DNA of 64,000 bases. Source: Adineta vaga (Eukaryota; Rotifera). How positions within the stretch are numbered: the stretch's first letter is position 1; each line of letters opens with the position of its first letter. This document shows positions 37,649-49,162 of the stretch, one piece after another. Below the pieces are notes generated by a model. That model saw only the letters and a program-made list of their open reading frames with translations. It was not told where the DNA came from and did not search any database. The DNA lies in NCBI GenBank assembly GCA_021613535.1, contig CP075493.1, positions 11,408,001-11,472,000 on the forward strand, written 5' to 3'. A program made the position numbers and the translations under genes.

Positions 37649-40600
37649 TTATTTGCTACTAGGAGTTTGTTGTATAATTCGTCGCTTTTTTCTGGCTGCT
37701 CGTTGCGCGGTGGCCGTGGACATTGCACAGAATTGGTGAAACTGTATGGCATTTTCTAACATACGTTGCGCAAATTTTTTCAAATGGATGTCTTTTTCAG
37801 CAAGACTTAGATGCGCGAAGCGTCTCACAAAACAGCTCACGTTTTCTTTCTGTTCATTCGTTAGGTCACCTGCACGATTGAGATCTCGGTGTTTGTTGGA
37901 TTTATTCTTGCGACGATTTGGGACTTCTTCTGGTAGAAGTGGTAAACGTGATTTATTTTGCTGCATGTCGATATCAGGAACAGAATACAACTCAGAAAAT
38001 ATCTGAGATATACCGTTGAAATACTCTATTTTTGGAGTACATTTTCCACAAGTGTATTCATCATCAACAGGAAATTGATTCATTAGATCACGCGAGGATG
38101 GACGTTTAATAGATCTTTTAATGATATTAGACTCGAATATATTTTAAAATTTCATTGAAAATGCTTGTGTCGATAAAAGTGATTGATCATTTACACCTAG
38201 TTGGTGCAGCATATACTCAGGCATAGGAAAAATTACATCATTAATATCGCCACTGACTGAAAATGGCGGTAGATTCTGTTTCGTAGTATTGGTTGGTTTT
38301 TTGAGCCAACGCTCAATCCATTCGAATCCTTATTTGAAATTTTAAAAAAAGGTATATTTTGAAAGGAAAATAGAAAAAAATTAGTTACTTCTTCGTATGC
38401 TGTTATCTTCAGCATTGTTATTACTCTGTTGTTTCGTAACGATTTCTTGATTTTGTTCATCTAATGCATGTTCTTTGGAGTCAGTGTCGTTTTTGACGTG
38501 CTGTAGTTGTTCAATTAAAACTGCCATTTCATCGTCTTTTATATGACCGATTTCCATGAGAGTTCGAATTTTTTCATCATACTTCGAACGCCTTCGTTCT
38601 ATTGCTAATATGTCTTCAGTTTTATCGCCATCGATTTCATGACGATCAGATTTTGACTTGATCGATCGTAACTATATGAACAATCGCAGTGTTTGATAGA
38701 CAAAAAAAAGTTTTTTTTTTCTTGAATATTTACTATTTTAAGTAATAAATTATCAATTTGTAGATTGAAATAGTGTTCAGAGCCGAATAATGGTAAAAAC
38801 AATTTATCTCTAAAAAGCTCTCGTTGCCAACCGAACAGTGGATCATTTCGAATTTTTAATAACAATACTGGCTTTCCAGTTTGTAAAGCATATCTTGCTT
38901 CTTGTTCGCATAGATGACTTTCATAATAATATTCACTGATGCAAAGAAGAATGCATTCCGATTTATTCGTCTGAGAAGAACTATCACGTAGTTGCCCATC
39001 AACTATTGGCTCAGCCCATACAGTTAAATTCTCTTCAGTAAATCTTTTAATAAGTTGCTGACATCTTTTTGTATCTTTTTCACAATAGCTCAACATCATA
39101 TTGTAATTATTGACTGGTACAGAACTTGAACGTCCTATTTTCGACATGCGTAAGTATTTTGCTGTTGCTAGATTGGAAAGTACATTATATCTTTGTTCAG
39201 CTTCGACAATTTTGTTTATGAAACCGGTTAGTTTCAGTTCTTTCTCTGTTTGATTGAGATCAGGTAAAACACATTGATCATGACCATATTGATAAAATTT
39301 ATTTATCGTTTGTTGATCCCAGTATTGAAAGATTCCATTTAGATTTGTTACTTTCGATGAGCTTGTAAAACGCTTTAAATAATTGTTTATCTTGTTTTGA
39401 CATCTCAATAAATCTTCATCTATAGATGCGAGAATGGTAGTCTTAATAACTATACGAAATACTAGTATAAATGTGCTCATGATTGTACTGACATTTAATT
39501 TACTCGATGCCACCCACTCCAGGTGTATGTAGCCATTCTTTGCCTCTCGAACGAAAGTAAAGAAATGACGATGTATAGATATTTGTTCTGGAAGCATAAT
39601 GAACGAAATATTCAGTTGTAATTTTTTCAATTGTATTTGCTGGTGTGTTGAAACAATCATTTCTTTTGCGAGAATTTCTTCATCTCCACATAAATTAGAA
39701 ACAGCAAATGCTATTGATCTTGTACTTTGATCTTGTATTGCGTATTCAATAGATTTAGAAACGAATATCTGTACTGACTTTCGTAATTCACTAACACTAT
39801 TGATCAATGATAGTGTTATCCAGTTTGAAAAGAGAATCCGTTTACAACTCAGCTTTCCACCGTTTGTTTCTGTGAACTTTGCTCCTACTGGAGTTGTAGA
39901 AGTGCGTTCATATTGAAAAGAACCTGCGCGTTCGATCACACTCTCTTTCAATCCATTTGTCGTCATCGGAATGACTATCACATCCGCCTAAGCATATGAA
40001 AGTAATACATTTTACTAGAAAGACTAAACTTACTTTTTGCAATGCAATATCTCCCATTCGGATTTCGATCGATGCATTTCCTATAGGAACTTTTCCAGAT
40101 ACATTTGGAGAGAAAAGAAAATTATCGACTGATAAGGCTGATGTACTTGAGGACAATGCTTTTGGTATGGTGTAGTACTGCGATTTCGTTCTTAGTTGAG
40201 TTGAAATTGGACAACAATATTTATGAGCGATTTGTTTTATGTGTTTTTCTGCTATTTCTTCGATGTCTTTAGGTAATGATTTACTGTTAAAAGTTATTGA
40301 CTTCGAGTTCGATAACAATTGGGCAACACATGGTTCAATTTCATCTTTCAAATGTGTCGGTGCCAGAAATTCATTTGATTCTAAGTATAATTCTACACCA
40401 AATTCGTCATATTTTTTTTCTATATCTGTTAATTCCGTGCGATAATTCCTGTAAAGAAATTCCGTCTAGATGAAGATCAAAAATCGATATTTTAATGTCA
40501 GTTTAAAAACAAGTCAATTATTTACTTGATATTTATCCAGTAAAGTCAGTTTAAACATTGTTCCATTGCATTTAGCAGCTACTTTCAACAACTGTTCCTT

Positions 40601-41355
40601 CAATTGATTCACCGTTTTGTAATAACCGAATAGAATGACTTTCCTATCTACTTGCTTTAACTTCGAATAATTGTGATCGAAAGAAGCAGTTATATCTCCC
40701 TTCTCTGTAGCTTCATCAATTAATTCTTCGAACTCATTCCTATTTCGCCTGGAATATTTAGAAGGTATTGGTAATGATATAGTTTCTTGTATAATCTTGT
40801 TTTCAATGATTTTGTTTAGATCTTTCACATGAGGCACATCCGATAGTTGTCGAGAAAGATAATATATTTTCAACGAATATTCAGGATCTTCTTCACATAC
40901 AGTAAATAGATGTTGAACTTTCTCATCAATAATTTTCTGCAGACAGCGTAGATTTTCTTCGTTTGTTGAAGTGTACTGTAACCATTCTCTAACTAGAATA
41001 AAAGATAATCTGTTTGATACGTATTCATCATTAATAACAAACCTTTATCATTGGTGAACGTTTGTGATGGCATTGTTTCAAATAATTTTTCGATAGAATT
41101 GGAAACAGCTTGTTCTATTTCTATTCTATTCTCTGTCGCGTCTAAGACATGAATTCGATAAACATCGGAAACATTTTCTGAACTCCATCGGTTTTTTATT
41201 AATTGCTGAGGAATGATGGCAACTTGTACGGAGAGCAAGTTTTGTATATATTCTTGTGCGCGTAGACAAAATTTTGAATTTTGAAAAAACTTCACCTGAA
41301 TTGAATCGTCAATTTTGTAACCACCATCATTTGAATTTGTAGATTCGGCTTTCAT
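37649..41355 (-). CDS. KH-like repeats + macro domain + TIR domain protein
   Basis: Seven minus-strand exons keep frame perfectly: 41043-41355, 40526-40992, 40034-40465, 38734-39987, 38389-38671, 38195-38328, 37649-38131, giving 1,121 residues. Residues about 1-390 are alpha/beta KH-like units as in PARP14-type proteins (VDRKVILFGYYKTVNQLKEQ; ELTDIEKKYDEFGVEL). A divergent macro domain follows (about 390-560): IEIRMGDIALQKADVIVIP, LKESVIERAG, SIAFAVSNLCG; this fold binds or hydrolyses ADP-ribose. At about 690-825 is a TIR domain: NYNMMLSYCEKDTKRC, LTVWAEPIVDG, CILLCISEYYYESHLCEQEA, where the Glu after the Cys (about 767) matches the catalytic position of NAD-cleaving TIRs. The tail is charged and coiled with a basic RAARKKRR end. 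There is no signal peptide or membrane segment. A role as a cytosolic nucleic-acid or ADP-ribose sensor with a NADase effector is inference. Confidence 0.8.
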
Positions 41356-41802
41356 TCATAAAAATACATTAAAGAAACTACAGATAGAATCGATGTGTCA
41401 TTCTTTAGTAAACAGTCAATGAAAGAATATCAGTTCCGGCCAATTTTTCTTTGAATATAATGAAAAAAGAACGAAAAAAAGTCTTTCTTTCTCTTCTTTC
41501 TACATAGAAAATGCAATATGTAAGTATGATGTGCTGTGTTGATGATACAACCGACATGCTTTTCTTTCTTTTGTTATTAAAGATGTTGCTTTATTTGTCG
41601 ACAAATACAAAAAACGGTTGAATTCTTGTATTCTTGATACTATTAAAATTGTGATAAAGTTCGCTTGTTGACATATTTTATGCGAATACATCATACAGAT
41701 AAAAACGACAGCTTTATCGTTTCCTTTGAGATTTTCTTATAAAGTTATGTTTTATACTAAGAAATAGACTTCCTATAGTTCTAGATTACTAAATTCAGTA
41801 CA
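41356..41802. promoter_or_regulatory. Divergent promoter region between KH-family paralogues
   Basis: 447 bases separate the start codons of two related genes transcribed away from each other. No specific element was identified. Both genes presumably take their promoters from this segment, so they may share regulation or derive from an inverted duplication. Confidence 0.45.
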
Positions 41803-42973
41803 ATGGCCACATCGTCTACGACCACTGATAAACGTATTCGAAAAGATAGTTACACTAAAAATTGTGTGCTATCGGGTGATAGAATTCGATTTTTTAACAA
41901 TGAATTTTTTCAAAGTCACTTTCAGCAATATTTATCGAAAATGTTCAATGTCGAATGGAATTTTCAATTAACGCGTACACATGATATCGATATAGAATTG
42001 ATTGGTGCAAAGCAAAACGTGAAAAATGCACGTGATGATATCAAACAACTATTCGAATATGTAAAAGAAATAATATTCAACTGAGAAAACAAGGATCAAC
42101 AAAGTAAATGAATCCATCGTACATTTTTTCTTTCTCAAATCTATTGATCTTTTAGTGATTTATTGATCGCGAGAAATAATTTTTGATTCGATCATTCCTG
42201 TAATACAAAATGTGACGAATAAAGAGCAAATCTTTGCTCTATGGGATAAAACTGCCATGTTATCTGGTCATCTTAAAACGTTCCACTTCACTCAGGGACC
42301 ATTCGCTACAACTGTTGAGAAGATTAGTGAAGTATTAACTCGCGAAATTGATTACATTGCAGATGTTCATTTGCCGAAAGAGAAAACTAAAACTTTTATC
42401 ACAACTCTCGATGAGTTTATTGTTATAAAACAACATCCTGAATTGGCTTCCATTCAATGTCGATATCCATTTACAACAGAGATTAAAATCAGTTTGTTCG
42501 GTCGTAAGAATTTGATTAAAAAAACTAAACGACAATTACTACAATCGATTATTCATCAGCATATTATTCAAGTATATCCACTGAAATTCAATAATATTCA
42601 ACAAGATTATTTATTAGAGAATTGTTCGGAACAAATATAAGATATTGAAAATGAATACAAAGATGATAATGTTAAAATACGAATTCGATTGAAAGAGTTT
42701 AGTGCACCACTATATGTACACGAGAAAGTGAAACAAAGAATTAACGATTTAATTTTCTATTCTACGGTTTGTCGATTTCGCAAGATAGGTAACGACATTA
42801 CCTTAACGGATGATCAACGAACACAGATATATCAAATTGCCAAAAGAAATTATTGTCGAATTGAAAAATTTGAAAATCAAAATAGCTGGATCGTTTGTAC
42901 TATTCCAAAAGCATCTGCAACGTCGGCAACTATATCCAATTTAACACTTCAACGTTCCAATGAGTTCTGCTGA
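41803..42973 (+). pseudogene. Broken KH-like paralogue of the KH-macro-TIR protein
   Basis: Three open stretches read as one protein (41803-42084, about 42130-42640, 42641-42973) that aligns with the N-terminal and exon 3 regions of the minus-strand neighbour. For example, DYLLENCSEQI..DIENEYKDDNVK matches FLYRNYRTELTDIEKKYDEFGVEL. It contains a frame change at about 42076 (one AT unit), a readable intron at about 42103-42155, a further shift in a T-run at about 42180-42186, and an in-frame TAA at 42638-42640 where CAA is expected. It ends at 42973 before any macro or TIR sequence. It is best read as a truncated, decaying duplicate. Confidence 0.65.
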
Positions 42974-43124
42974 AAATTGTCCATGAAAAAAGTATCAATT
43001 CAATAAAGTTCGATCGAAATCTATTTGACACATGACATTACTTCAATACCTGTAAGATCAATATTTTTTCTAGAAATACATCTTGTGAGAAACAGATATA
43101 TCACACTGCTCTTTTTAGAGAGAT

Positions 43125-44889
43125 GTGACGATTATTTCATCCCATACAGGCGCTGCCGACGAACATACTGAATACTTTAGTGACAATGGATATTTTGAAG
43201 TAAAATCAGGTAGAAAATTTCTTTTCCATCTTTGGTCACCCGTGATATCTAATGACGAGAAACATAATAAGAAGTTCAAAAGATCCGTGGAAAAATTTGT
43301 TTCATCAACTTTACAAAGAATCTCTAGTTACACAAGTCAAATCACTTTCTCTTTCTGATGATGAAGCACCTGCTCTAACTCAATATTTTTCATTACATTA
43401 TTTTACTTTGAGACAATTTATTCATTTGAAAACACTTTCAATATATAAAGTTCAATGTATTCGCACGTTGCTCAATTGGGTACTCGGATGTAAAGAACTT
43501 TCGTATCTCACTCATCTCGAAATACTTAATCATGATATCGAAGAAACAGCCCATAATACTCATAATCTAATTGAACGTATTTGGTCTCTACCATATCTTA
43601 CTTGTTGTAATCTAGATACGCTTATCGTTAACGCCAAGGTATTATCATTATTTTCAACGATTTCAAACACGATTAAATACTTTTCGATTAAAAATCTATG
43701 TGCACCATGTGCTCTTAGTGCATGTACACCTCGTTTACGGACTCTCTGTGCAACAATTACTTCTAATTTTAAATGTGGTGATGTATCATTTTCAATCCCA
43801 TAAATGAGATCAGTAACACTCATTTTTCAAAATCATTGGAGTTATTTCAACGAGATTTTAGATACAATGTTCAATTTACGTTATTTAAAGATCATGACAA
43901 AGATGTTGATTGGAATGGATGTGTATGGGAAGAAACCATTCAGTATTATTTACCTAACCTAGAAGTATTCCAATTAGAAATGGAATATAGTTTATTTATT
44001 ATTCAGAGTGATATGGAAGAAAATGTTGATAGATTATTTAGTTATTCTGTATACATTACCATACGTTTTTGACGCGTTCGATCATTTTAATGAATATTGT
44101 AGTAGATCGACTTCTCTTGATACTGAACAAAAATGGTCCTTTCATCGAGTGAGAACTGTTCAATGCGATACTATCAATTCGAATAATATTAAATTATGGT
44201 CTGGTTATTTTCCAAATATTCAACATTTGGACATTCCACTTTTAGGCAGTAAATCTCTTCTATCATGTTTTCCGCCATTGAATTATTTAACATCATTAAA
44301 TGTCATTCTACAAGCCAATTTTTCTTATAAACAACTACAAACATTGTTCGATCGAGCACCACATCTTTATTCATTGGAAGTAGCATCTGGAGAAAAACGA
44401 TACTCGTCATTACCGAGATTACTTCAATTAAATAGTGCATCAATTTGTCGACTAGATTTGAGAAATTGGTCCTATGAACATGAAGACATATCTACTGAAA
44501 TAAAACGTTCGACCACGTTTGTTAATTCATTTCTTGGATCCAAATGTGAAGTTCTTTCAATTAATATCATTGATATAGAAACTATTGTCGATTTAATTGA
44601 ATTAATGTCGAATCTTCGATTGCTCATCGTTGCATATGGACATAAAAACACATCAACAATAGAGTATGATGGACTAATCTTTTTGTTGAAAACATCTTTA
44701 CCAGAAACATATTTAATCTTTCGAGATCGAACTAATACTCGGAATATGAAAATATGGATCGATCGATTATGCAAATTACCATGTTCATCATCTGATGATA
44801 CTTTGTCAATTATACAACGACTAATCGGACTGGTCTATCAAGATTTTTGCACAAAGCTGAGCACTTTTATTCGAAAATGTTATCATTAA
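43125..44889 (+). pseudogene. Leucine-rich-repeat protein of bdelloid F-box/LRR type, frame-broken
   Basis: Successive plus-strand frames give one continuous LRR-like protein: LVTQVKSLSLSDDEAPALTQ, FIHLKTLSIYKV, LSYLTHLEI, then NPINEISNTHF (shift at about 43793), YLPNLEVFQLEMEY, then VILYTLPYVFDAFDHFNEY (shift at about 44041), and finally a clean 290-residue part with SGYFPNIQHLDIPLL and NLRLLIVAYGH. The usual N-terminal F-box of such proteins was not found upstream. The changes are single bases, the first in a T-run. Without them the gene would encode an irregular LRR adaptor, probably for ubiquitin ligase substrate choice (family knowledge). Confidence 0.55.
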
Positions 44890-44922
44890 TTGTACAAAAG
44901 AAAGTTTATATACTTTTCGTTT

Positions 44923-45984
44923 TCATCTTCTTTTCTGCTTGAGAATATCTTCCAACATAAACATAGCTTTTTGTAGTTTATTTCTTTTTGGCACATCCCA
45001 ACATACGAAAAAGATAAACAAAAATGGTAGAGCAAGTGAATAATAATCATGACAGATTTCTGATAGACTGTATTGTGATATTCCATACTTTGTCAGTGTT
45101 TGATGATATATTTGAAGTATTTGTTGTTCAAGAGAACTAACTCGTCTATTTTGAAGTAATCGGAGAAGATAGACAATATCCAATAAACCATTGGCACGAC
45201 AACATGTTTGCCAATCTAACAGTACGAAACGATGCGGTTCATCTTTCTGTATCAATACATTATTGATATAAAAGTCGCCATGTGAGAGAGTATACCGTTC
45301 ACTACTTAATTTTTCGAAAAGATATGGCATTTGTGTAGAGAGTGTATTCACGTATATTAATGCTTCGGATGATAGGTTAGATTCAAAAAACTCTTGATAT
45401 TTATTGGTGTTGATCTGTTGTAAATACTTCGTTTGATAGTATGAAAGCGTCGAATTCAATGATGGTAGCCATGTAAACGCATTGCTTAACAGTAATGGAC
45501 GTTCAAAAAACTCTGCATGAAGAGTTGCAATTGTAGCTGTTAGAGAATATAAAGTTGTATCATTGATTTGATGTGCGTGACCTAATGTCTTGTAATTTAT
45601 AGAAAGATCTTCGAGCAGTAAGAGAGTTTCGTTGGAATTGTCAGCATTTCTAGCGGCATAGTAAAAGCGTGGAATTTGAACGTGAGAAATATGTGGTGCT
45701 AGATTCAAATAAAATTCTGGTTCAATCGAAGCAATACGTCCATTCCAAGTACCCGTTGATAGTTTCAATACTATCGATTGTGGTAGATTACTATCAAGTG
45801 GAGACAAGTATTGTATATTGTGAAGACGATAGATAGGACCACCCCAACCTTTTCCTTCGCCGATTCGTTCTGTCATATAAGATATGACTTGTGCTGGAAC
45901 GTTCGATGATTTAGAGAGCATCTGTGAAAGAGATTCCGGTGTTAGATCATCGATTACATGAGAAAATACTGGTAGCTGATACAT
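44923..45984 (-). CDS. EcKinase/aminoglycoside-phosphotransferase-like small-molecule kinase
   Basis: A single exon encodes 353 residues of the APH/ecdysteroid-kinase-like fold. Visible elements are IVLKLSTG (nucleotide-binding Lys), LLLLEDL (hinge), HGDFYINNVLI (catalytic loop, HGD....N) and VLLDWQTC (metal-binding Asp). Family members phosphorylate small alcohols such as antibiotics, choline or ecdysteroids; the substrate cannot be named. The first ATG (45984) lies inside the last codons of the upstream minus-strand nucleotidylyltransferase-like gene, giving a 38-base same-strand overlap that is unusual for an animal gene. A later start is possible, but the sequence before the conserved TPESLSQML fits the family start. 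The frame is intact. Confidence 0.82.
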   Translation of the reverse strand: MYQLPVFSHVIDDLTPESLSQMLSKSSNVPAQVISYMTERIGEGKGWGGPIYRLHNIQYLSPLDSNLPQSIVLKLSTGTWNGRIASIEPEFYLNLAPHISHVQIPRFYYAARNADNSNETLLLLEDLSINYKTLGHAHQINDTTLYSLTATIATLHAEFFERPLLLSNAFTWLPSLNSTLSYYQTKYLQQINTNKYQEFFESNLSSEALIYVNTLSTQMPYLFEKLSSERYTLSHGDFYINNVLIQKDEPHRFVLLDWQTCCRANGLLDIVYLLRLLQNRRVSSLEQQILQIYHQTLTKYGISQYSLSEICHDYYSLALPFLFIFFVCWDVPKRNKLQKAMFMLEDILKQKRR

Positions 45985-46840
45985 CTATTGGCAACGCATC
46001 TGGACGTGTAGACCATAGATGATGTTCTAAGATATATGTTGTAATGCTATCCGATTGAGTGCATAATTGAAGTTCTTGATATGTTACCGAAGCGTTGCTG
46101 GCACATGTTCGAATTGCAGTTGATGAAAGATTTAATTCTGTTGCTTTAACTAAATGAAATCTATAAGAGAGAGAGAGACGCATCTATTTGGGACAATCAC
46201 AGACTAATTAAATCAACAAACCGTTCTGGAATGGAGGATAATCTTCGATATTGTTCCCATTGTTTCTCACGACTATTTTCATTCAATCCACGATTTAAGA
46301 TGTATAAAGATTGAAAACCCAACCGGCTAATCTATCTGAAGGACGATAGCGCAAAGCATCTTCTCCTTTTAACCAGAAGACATCAATCTCTTTTCCATGA
46401 AGAAGTTGTGATTGTACACGCTTTATAAATTCATTCATTACAATATTTAATGAAGTACTATGAGGCTGAAATGTTTCATACAAATCTATCATTACCCAAT
46501 CAAGATTTTTCACTGCAAGATGAATCATAGCTAAACGATGTCCAATACTAATGAATTCATTTGGACTTAATTTCGCAGCTACATATTGTGAATGTGAAGG
46601 AGATATATAAGCAGCTAGTAATTCATGTGTTCCTAACTGTTCGATATATTGTTTTGCTGCTTCCAATACATTGATATGACCGGCGTGAACAGGTGCAAAT
46701 GAACCATTATAGAAGCAAATAGCTGGAATTAAATTTGTTGTTTGTCGTACTTTTAAACGATATTGAGGAAGAATGGAGATATCCTTAGATTCAAATAGAG
46801 TTTTCATATGCGATGACGGATCGTCATTGTTTCGAGTCAT
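45947..46840 (-). CDS. Nucleotidylyltransferase-like protein (NMNAT/NadD type)
   Basis: Exon 1 runs from 46840 to about 46219 and exon 2 from about 46165 to 45947. The acceptor is the CT-rich TCTCTCTTATAG, giving PER|FHLVKATELN. The nucleotide-binding start is ICFYNGSFAPVHAGH (GxFxPxHxGH class), followed by WLKGEDALRYRPSDRLAGW and the closing ELNLSSTAIR (S-S-T-x-I-R), the signature pair of NMN adenylyltransferases. The family makes NAD from NMN and ATP. Within exon 1 the frame shifts by one base at about 46320, between LAGW and GFQSLYILNRG, next to GGG/TTTT runs. This may be sequence error or decay. The gene precedes and overlaps the kinase-like gene on the same strand. Confidence 0.68.
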
Positions 46841-47093
46841 GCTGTTGAATGAATTACCTTTTTTTAGTATTATGTTTCACTTTTTCATACATGTGCTGTA
46901 AGTTGTGTAATTATAGATAAGAACATATCTGACGCGTATAATGAGTCATTTTTGTGCGATGGAAATAAGAAACGAAACAGAAAGAAAGAAAGCAACACAC
47001 ATCTTTCAATCAAGATCAACATTGCATGTATAGTTTATTTCTATGAAAAAAAACTCATAATTCAAGACTACAGTTTTTCTTATGTTGATGGGT

Positions 47094-47357
47094 TCAGTTG
47101 GATACTGTTGTAGGACAAAGCATGAGTGTACATGTAACTTGTTGATCTGCACATCTACACCAATTACAATCATCCATGAACAGTTCACCATGATTGTAAT
47201 ATTCCCCATTATAGTCGCAACTTTCTATTGATGGTAATGTTGAGGATGGATAATCATTCTTTCCATTCGAAAGTTTGTAATTTGGTAATATACCTGCTTT
47301 CGATGTTTTTAATACATAGAATAAGATAAACACAAATAGTACTTGATATTTTGTCAT
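47094..47357 (-). CDS. Secreted single von Willebrand factor C domain protein
   Basis: A 87-residue protein with a signal peptide (YQVLFVFILFYVLKTSKA) and a compact cysteine module: SCDYNGEYYNHGELFMDDCN, then WCRCADQQVTCTLMLCP. The C..(about 16)..C..CxC......C....C pattern is the VWC/single-VWC motif. Such small secreted proteins often act extracellularly in binding or signalling; no partner is apparent. The first ATG of the frame is used because it directly precedes the signal peptide. A 67-residue frame at 47006-47209 is a shadow. Confidence 0.75.
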   Translation of the reverse strand: MTKYQVLFVFILFYVLKTSKAGILPNYKLSNGKNDYPSSTLPSIESCDYNGEYYNHGELFMDDCNWCRCADQQVTCTLMLCPTTVSN

Positions 47358-47787
47358 CTGTTATAGTGATCAAATTTCGACACAAAGAAAAGAAAGTGAA
47401 ATGAAAGGATAGTTAAAAGCAAATCTATATGTCCCAATTGCTGTTGTTATTTACTTTGATTTATGAAAATGTCAAACTGTGAAAGTAATCTATTATTCGC
47501 ATTCGAATAAAAGAATGTTAAAGAGTGGCAAACGTACTCCCGTAACATATAGTTAAAAATATACTATTATTTATAGATTATCTTATCTATTAAAAATTAT
47601 CAACTATTCATTTCAAATAGTGGAAGAAAGGATGTTCTATTTCCCTTTGATTCATTAGAATTTCATAGGAAAATGTGTCGTCATAGTTCTATTGAATAGA
47701 GCATTAATGATGAAGATGAGTATGACGTATATAAATTCAAAAATAAAAAATAAAAACTAAGTCATTCTTCAAAAACAATAAATTGAA
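47358..47787. other. Divergent intergenic region
   Basis: About 430 AT-rich bases between the VWC gene on the minus strand and the GPCR pseudogene on the plus strand. Nothing further was recognised. Confidence 0.4.
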
Positions 47788-48717
47788 ATGTCAACTGTAT
47801 CACTTTTATTTACTTCAATGCAAATTAGTTTATGTGCATTAATTATTCTGTTAACTTTGATTTACTGTACAACAATTACATGTATTCGACGTTTTCATTG
47901 TCAAATCAATATTTTTACTCTTAATCTATGTTGAGCTATTATCTGTTGTGCACTCTATTGGATGATCTATTATGCCATGTTAGAATTTAATCCGTCACGA
48001 TTGTTTGCATTGAACACTTGTAGTTTTTTAATCTATGCTCAAATGATGTGTACTTTTCAGGTACCACTTGCTTTTATAATAGTTTCAATTCATCGATTAT
48101 GTTTAATTCTTTATCCTTTAAAATTATTTTTAAAACAAAAACGATGGGTTATAATCTGCGTACTATGTCAGTGGATAGCTGGTGCGATACTTTCATCACC
48201 AATCTTTATCAATCAATCGGTAAAGATGTAGACAAAAATGTCACAACATATATAGTATCATTTCTCTATCATCTTAGTTTTGTGTAACAGCCGAATGGAA
48301 ACGAATTTATACATTGATTATGGTAGTTATAGTTCCATCATTAAGTTATATGATTATCAATAGTATCATTGTCATTTATGTTCGTGCTTCATCTCACGTA
48401 TTCAACCACAAATGACAACAACTCAAACTACTACTAACCATTCAACTAACCAGCAACAACCAAGAATCAGTCGACGTGATATTTATCTTCTTCGACATAT
48501 GATCTTCATGTTTTGCATATTTGTTGGTGGATGGGCACCTGTTTATGTTATGACAATTGTTATGTTTTACATCAATATCGATCTAATTGTCATGAGAATT
48601 TTGTCGATCTTAGCCGAATTAAGTTTATTATGTGATATTGTTGATTTGTTCGTATATAATCATGAAGTAAGACAGTTTTTAAAGAATATTATATTCTACA
48701 GATTTTCGAATGCATAA
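47788..48717 (+). pseudogene. Rhodopsin-like GPCR pseudogene
   Basis: Seven-transmembrane receptor sequence can be followed from ATG 47788 to the stop at 48717: LIYCTTITCIRRFHC, MCTFQVPLAFIIVSIHRLCLI (the DRY position reads HRL), WVIICVLCQWIAGAILSSP, YTLIMVVIVPSLSYMI, RRDIYLLRHMIFMFCIFVGG. An in-frame TGA at 47932-47934 sits in TM2. Further frame changes occur at about 48224, about 48280 and about 48390 (the last just before QPQMTTTQTTT). With at least four lesions and one true nonsense codon, it is most likely a pseudogene of the same broad receptor class as the genes at 27332 and 63974. Confidence 0.75.
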
Positions 48718-49162
48718 GAATACTATTGTCATTACATCATTTTTGTTGTCAAGTTTTGAATAAATAAGTCGATTTAATTAGGTAAAATCGTATTCTATCA
48801 ATAGTGATCTTTTCGATTATAGGACATTGAGAATGGATATCCTTTTTGTAAATATGAGTGTGAACCTCGATGAAATAATTAGAGGATTTTTCATTTGTTG
48901 CATTACCGTAAGTCATCTCACTGAACATGGTTTTAACACGACAGATTAACGATCATTGTCATGCGTAGAAGGAACAAATATCAATGAGAACATTTGTTGA
49001 TTTTCGGTGTCTCAAATCTTCAAGGTCCATCATGTTGTCTTCAAATAATTCTCTATGTATGTGCGAAGAAGATGAGTGAATGTCGATGTGAATTCTATAC
49101 TCTCATCTACACCCACCTATCCCTCCAAAACTGGATTTCAAGAGACACTATTTGAATTAGTT
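48718..49162. other. Convergent intergenic region
   Basis: About 445 bases between the ends of the GPCR pseudogene and the nuclease-fold gene. No gene was seen. Confidence 0.4.
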
